A stretch of DNA of 8,673 nucleotides, taken from contig JARRRL010000082.1 in the NCBI GenBank assembly GCA_037380725.1, forward strand, positions 1 through 8,673, given 5' to 3'. This document shows positions 5,500 through 8,673 of this stretch, in pieces (position 1 is the first letter of the stretch; each line of letters opens with the position of its first letter). A model generated the notes under the pieces. It did no database searches. It was not told where the DNA came from and worked only from the letters and a program-made list of their open reading frames with translations. This DNA is from JARRRL01 sp037380725. GTDB taxonomy: Bacteria; Pseudomonadota; Gammaproteobacteria; Pseudomonadales; JANQJO01. A program made the translations under genes and the position numbers.

Positions 5500-5505
5500 C
5501 ATGTT

Positions 5506-7206
5506 GTGGATAGAAAAAGCGTGAAGGAAAAAGTGGTCAAATTATCGGTGGTCTTGCTTTCTACTTTTTTAAGTACATGCAGTACTGCACAAGTCCCGAT
5601 GAAAGAAGAAGTAATGGATAAAAATAAGCTGCTGTTTGACATCACCTACGCCGAACAAGGCTGGAGTGACGCCATTCGGCAGTTGTATTATTATACCCCG
5701 CAAGGTTCTCAAATCATGCCTGTCGAGTGGTTTGTGGCTTTGCAGAATCCGCAAGGCGGTCTTTTTTCTGAATCCAAAAATTTGATGCAGTTTGGATTTA
5801 TTGCTCCCGAAATCGAGCATCCCTTGAATCCCTATCAATTGCCCATTGGCTTTGCCATCGAAAAGGTTGAAGACGGTCCTGATCTGGTGGGCTTGACGTG
5901 CGCCGCTTGTCACACGTCGAACGTTAGCGTGCAAGGGAAACTGATTCGTGTCGACGGTGCGCCTGCTCACCTTGATTTCGATCGTTTTTATCAGGCCTTG
6001 GCTCAATCTGTGAGCTACAGTCTTTGGGATGAGAAGGCCTTTAGCCGCTTTTCTGCTTTGGTGTTGCCCAAAGTGACTGAGAAGAAGGCAGCGAAATTGA
6101 AAGCCGAGTTTTCAGCTCTAGAAGCGTCGATCAAAGGCGATGCGGAAATCCGAAAACCACACCGGGAGTCCGGTTATGGGCGTGTTGACGCATTGACGCA
6201 AATTCTGAACGCCTTATCCGTCACGCATCAGCAATGGCCAGATAATCTACGTTCTATTGATGCGCCGACCAGTTACCCATTCTTGTGGTTAGCACCTCAA
6301 TTGGAATTTGTTCAGTGGAACCCCATTGCGTCGAGCCCGATTTCACGAAATGGTGGTGAGGTGCTGGGTGTGTTTGGTAAAGCCAACTTGTACAGCAGCG
6401 ACGAAAAACGCTACAGTTCAACGCTGTTGATCAGTGAGTTAGCGGCTTTAGAAAAATGGTTGGAAGAGCTGAATCCCCCGGCGTGGGATGAAACCCTTTT
6501 AGGGAAAATCGATTATACTCGTGCCGAATCGGGTCAAGCGCTTTATAAAGAATATTGCGTCGAATGCCACAGTGTGGCGCCTTACGCAATGACGGATCCC
6601 AAAGACAATGCCTTCGGTAAGACATTTATTAAAATCGGGCGTGTCGATTACAAAGACGTGGGTACCGATCCGCTTTATATTGAGGGATTGCTGACGCGTC
6701 TGGTCACGACGCGGGCAACACTGGATCAGAAGCAGAGTGTTGAACCGGCTTTGCAGTTCTTTTTGGATTCGGTTGGAGCAATTTTAACAAGAGCGATGGA
6801 TGATGCGAATCTGAGTGATGAAGCAAAAATCGCTTTGAATGGTTTTCGATTCCGCCCATCGGTGGATGGAAAACCACCCGAAATTTACAGTCCAAGCTCG
6901 TTCACCGATTTGAAAGCAAGTCCGATAGCGGGTGCTTGGGCAACGGCGCCGTACTTGCACAATGGTTCGGTTCCAACTTTATATGAATTACTGTCACCGG
7001 AGTCAGAGCGTCGACGCGTTTTTTGGACGGGTAGCCGTGAGTTGGATTTGGATCGCATCGGTTTTGTCAGTGATAACGCACCCGGACGTTTTCGATTTGA
7101 TACCACATTGCTGGGTAACCACAATACTGGGCACAATTACCCCGCACAGGGGCTAGATCATGAACAACGTTTGGACGTGATTGAGTACATCAAAACGTTA
7201 CATTAA
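5506..7206 (+). CDS. Exported di-haem cytochrome c of the cytochrome c peroxidase / RoxA-like superfamily
   Basis: A 566-aa protein from GTG 5506, with a strong AAGGAG six bases upstream. An N-terminal basic then hydrophobic segment (residues 1-28) is an export signal. LSTC (22-25) resembles a lipobox but with Thr at -1, so lipid anchoring at Cys25 is possible, not certain. Two CxxCH haem sites are present: CAACH at 132-136 within GLTCAACHT, and CVECH at 351-355. The family hallmarks LPIGF (112-116), IRVDGAPA (147-154), RNGGEVLGVFG (281-291) and GAWATAPYLHNGSVPTL (476-492) are all visible. The length exceeds classical bacterial di-haem peroxidases (about 320-350 aa) and is nearer to RoxA/RoxB-type rubber oxygenases. 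It acts in the periplasm, or anchored to a membrane, after haem attachment by the Ccm system. Whether it reduces peroxide or oxygenates a hydrophobic substrate cannot be decided from sequence. The P450 gene follows after 14 bp. Confidence 0.88.
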   Translation: MDRKSVKEKVVKLSVVLLSTFLSTCSTAQVPMKEEVMDKNKLLFDITYAEQGWSDAIRQLYYYTPQGSQIMPVEWFVALQNPQGGLFSESKNLMQFGFIAPEIEHPLNPYQLPIGFAIEKVEDGPDLVGLTCAACHTSNVSVQGKLIRVDGAPAHLDFDRFYQALAQSVSYSLWDEKAFSRFSALVLPKVTEKKAAKLKAEFSALEASIKGDAEIRKPHRESGYGRVDALTQILNALSVTHQQWPDNLRSIDAPTSYPFLWLAPQLEFVQWNPIASSPISRNGGEVLGVFGKANLYSSDEKRYSSTLLISELAALEKWLEELNPPAWDETLLGKIDYTRAESGQALYKEYCVECHSVAPYAMTDPKDNAFGKTFIKIGRVDYKDVGTDPLYIEGLLTRLVTTRATLDQKQSVEPALQFFLDSVGAILTRAMDDANLSDEAKIALNGFRFRPSVDGKPPEIYSPSSFTDLKASPIAGAWATAPYLHNGSVPTLYELLSPESERRRVFWTGSRELDLDRIGFVSDNAPGRFRFDTTLLGNHNTGHNYPAQGLDHEQRLDVIEYIKTLH

Positions 7207-7220
7207 GGATGGATAAACGT

Positions 7221-8501
7221 ATGAGTTTTTTACAAGAATTGGATCAATTGCCCGCTGAAAAACGCTGGCCTGCTTTTCGAGCCTGGATGACTGAGTCGCC
7301 TTTGGCCTTGTTTAAGGAAGTGTTAACCTATCGTCCGGTTATTGATGTACCCGAGCTGACCTTGGTGACGCGATACAGTGATTGTGCGCAGGTGATGCGT
7401 CAGCATGATGTCTTTTCGGTTCGGCTGTATGTGCCCAAACAAGGTCCGTACTGGATGAATCAAGACGATACCGCTCGTCACTGGCGGGAAAAGTCGATCA
7501 TGAAATCCATACTCGATTTTGAGGCTTTGGCGTCGATCCGAGGTTTTATCGCTGATAAGACCAGCGCATTGTTAGACAAAGCGGATGGGCATATTGATGT
7601 GGTCAAGGAAATCAGTCGTGCGGTGCCGGCGGCTATGGTTCAAGAGATTTTTGGTTTTGATGAAGTGGATCCTGATGATCTCATTGAATGGTCCTATTGG
7701 AGTCAGCAAGACACCTTCCACAACCAACATTTTGATGCGGATGTGATTAAAGATCAGCAGTATGTCACGGAAATGCGTGAAAAAACACGGGATAAGCTTT
7801 CCGAGTATTTGGCTGGTTTGGTGCAAAGACGAGCTGCTGATTTACAAGCCGGGAAGGATCTCAATGATCCCACTACGCGCCTTTTGCGCTTGTCGCTCTC
7901 TCAGGGCGTTCAATTGACGCCAGAATTGGTTGGACTCAATGTGGGCGGTTTGTTAATCGGGACAGTTGAAACCACATCACACACGGCGATTAACGCCCTA
8001 TCCGGTTTGCTCGATCCGCCGCCTGGCGTACAAGCAACATTGAGTCAGGCGCTGAGCAATAAAGATGATATAACGGCTTTTGATGGTCACGTGTTTGAAA
8101 TGTTGCGCTTTAAACCAGCGTTTCCTTATTTCTTCCGCGTGTGTGAGAAGCCGGTAACCCTGGCTTCAGGAACCGATTACGCTCATTCGGTGCCGGTGGG
8201 GAAAACAGTGTTAGCGGTCACCCATGCTGCGATGTTCGATGAGCAGGTTTATCCAGAACCCGAAAAGTTTGATTACACCCGTTCGGTCACTAACGCTTTT
8301 ACCTTTGGGCAAGGTTTACATGAATGCATGGGGCGGCACATCGGTATGCAAATTATACCGGAAATCGTGCGCCAAGTGCTGCTGTTGCCTGGCATCAAAG
8401 CTGAGGGCGAAGTGGATTATCAGGGTACGACTGTGCCGCAGTCTTATTCACTGAGTTGGAATAAAGGCCACGCTCAATGTGCAGGCAATGACGCCGCCTA
8501 G
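7221..8501 (+). CDS. Cytochrome P450
   Basis: A 426-aa bacterial-type (soluble) P450, complete. The haem-binding loop FGQGLHECMG (362-371) supplies the axial Cys369. The K-helix ExxR motif is EMLR (293-296), followed by FKP. The helix-C haem-propionate motif is probably TARHWR (84-89). The I-helix oxygen-activation motif reads GTVETT (247-252), keeping the acidic residue and Thr but replacing the usual second Gly by Thr. The family inserts one oxygen atom into a substrate using electrons from a ferredoxin or other partner; no redox partner gene is in the window. An ATG at 7209 would add MDKR, but it touches the ribosome site TAAGGA directly, while ATG 7221 is spaced 8-11 bases from it, so I prefer the latter. 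It begins 14 bp (2 bp with the longer start) after the di-haem cytochrome gene, so the two are surely co-transcribed. The substrate is unknown. Confidence 0.95.
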   Translation: MSFLQELDQLPAEKRWPAFRAWMTESPLALFKEVLTYRPVIDVPELTLVTRYSDCAQVMRQHDVFSVRLYVPKQGPYWMNQDDTARHWREKSIMKSILDFEALASIRGFIADKTSALLDKADGHIDVVKEISRAVPAAMVQEIFGFDEVDPDDLIEWSYWSQQDTFHNQHFDADVIKDQQYVTEMREKTRDKLSEYLAGLVQRRAADLQAGKDLNDPTTRLLRLSLSQGVQLTPELVGLNVGGLLIGTVETTSHTAINALSGLLDPPPGVQATLSQALSNKDDITAFDGHVFEMLRFKPAFPYFFRVCEKPVTLASGTDYAHSVPVGKTVLAVTHAAMFDEQVYPEPEKFDYTRSVTNAFTFGQGLHECMGRHIGMQIIPEIVRQVLLLPGIKAEGEVDYQGTTVPQSYSLSWNKGHAQCAGNDAA

Positions 8502-8576
8502 CGATTGGGTTCTGTAGAGTAGACGTCCTGACAAGGGAATCCCTGCCGCAGAATGTCTCTCGTTTCTTTCGTCTCT

Positions 8577-8602
8577 CGTTCCCACGCTCCCGCGTGGGAA
8601 CG
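8577..8602. repeat. Dispersed palindromic repeat CGTTCCCACGC/GCGTGGGAACG
   Basis: Perfect 11-bp arms (8577-8587 and 8592-8602) enclose a four-base loop TCCC. This sequence type, a REP-like intergenic palindrome, is frequent in many environmental gammaproteobacteria. It may fold in RNA as a stabilising or terminating hairpin. Confidence 0.8.
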
Positions 8603-8633
8603 CATACTTAAATTGATACTTACCAAAATTTCT

Positions 8634-8673
8634 CTCGTTCCCAGGCTCCTGCTCGTTCCCAGGCTCCTGCGTG
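8634..8673. repeat. Tandem partial copies of the dispersed repeat
   Basis: CTCGTTCCCAGGCTCCTG occurs twice head to tail (8634-8651 and 8652-8669), and the second runs into CGTG at the edge. These are left halves of the palindromic repeat with AGG in place of ACG. Only the second seems to continue into a right arm, beyond the window. Confidence 0.75.

Larger units (their letters stand above)
5256..5505. other. Leader region upstream of the cytochrome c - P450 operon
   Basis: These 250 bp contain no credible gene. They hold a cluster of TTTATGTG-based tandem repeats and a hairpin over the cytochrome ribosome site. No strong sigma70 promoter is obvious: TTGAAA near 5441-5446 and TAATCT at 5475-5480 are about 28 bp apart, too far for a normal pair. 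Confidence 0.5.
8502..8673. other. Noncoding right edge after the P450 gene
   Basis: No ORF of note. The stretch begins with about 75 bp of unremarkable sequence and then a cluster of the CTCGTTCCCA dispersed repeats, running to the window edge. The strong hairpin at 8577-8602 could end the operon transcript, although it is not followed by a T-run. Confidence 0.6.

Noticed and set aside
5506..7206. Naming the cytochrome as RoxA rubber oxygenase
   Set aside because: Haem motifs and several blocks are shared by the wider CcpA/RoxA superfamily, and I cannot align active-site residues with enough certainty to assign the activity.

Overview
The window looks like a gammaproteobacterial chromosome of moderate GC. 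The evidence is a BLUF protein, a GFA-type zinc protein, a DUF1304 membrane protein, a c-type cytochrome and a dispersed palindrome of the CGTTCCCACGC...GCGTGGGAACG kind common in environmental gammaproteobacteria. I cannot name the genus. Two large proteins of eukaryotic style suggest a bacterium that interacts with, or lives inside, a eukaryotic host.

Region 1 (1-3153, minus strand) is a tandem pair of paralogous genes, each with its own related upstream region. Each protein starts with a short Ser/Asn-rich leader, then an F-box-like helix pair (LP...I...IS spacing as in eukaryotic F-boxes), then a long array of 26-27-residue leucine-rich-variant (LRV)-like repeats. The left gene runs off the window. 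The right gene is complete (514 aa from the preferred start) and begins MGNCISC, which reads as a eukaryotic N-myristoylation plus palmitoylation signal that its sister lacks. The shared promoter module of about 140-165 bp occurs three times, twice in front of the left gene and once in front of the right gene. The overall picture is a duplicated family of candidate host-directed effectors that could plug into a host SCF ubiquitin ligase; this is inference from architecture.

Region 2 (3214-4214, minus strand) holds a short single-domain BLUF blue-light sensor with all key flavin-site residues, and a GFA/CENP-V-type zinc protein whose stop codon overlaps a probable terminator. Region 3 (4215-4898) is about 680 bp without a recognisable gene; it contains helically phased GTTGAAAA repeats.

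Region 4 (4899-8501, plus strand) holds a DUF1304 four-helix membrane protein, then a GTG-started, exported di-haem cytochrome c of the CcpA/RoxA-like superfamily, followed 14 bp later by a complete cytochrome P450. The last two form an operon and probably act in one oxidative pathway on a hydrophobic substrate, although one is predicted periplasmic and the other cytosolic. The right edge (8502-8673) has no gene and carries the dispersed palindromic repeat.
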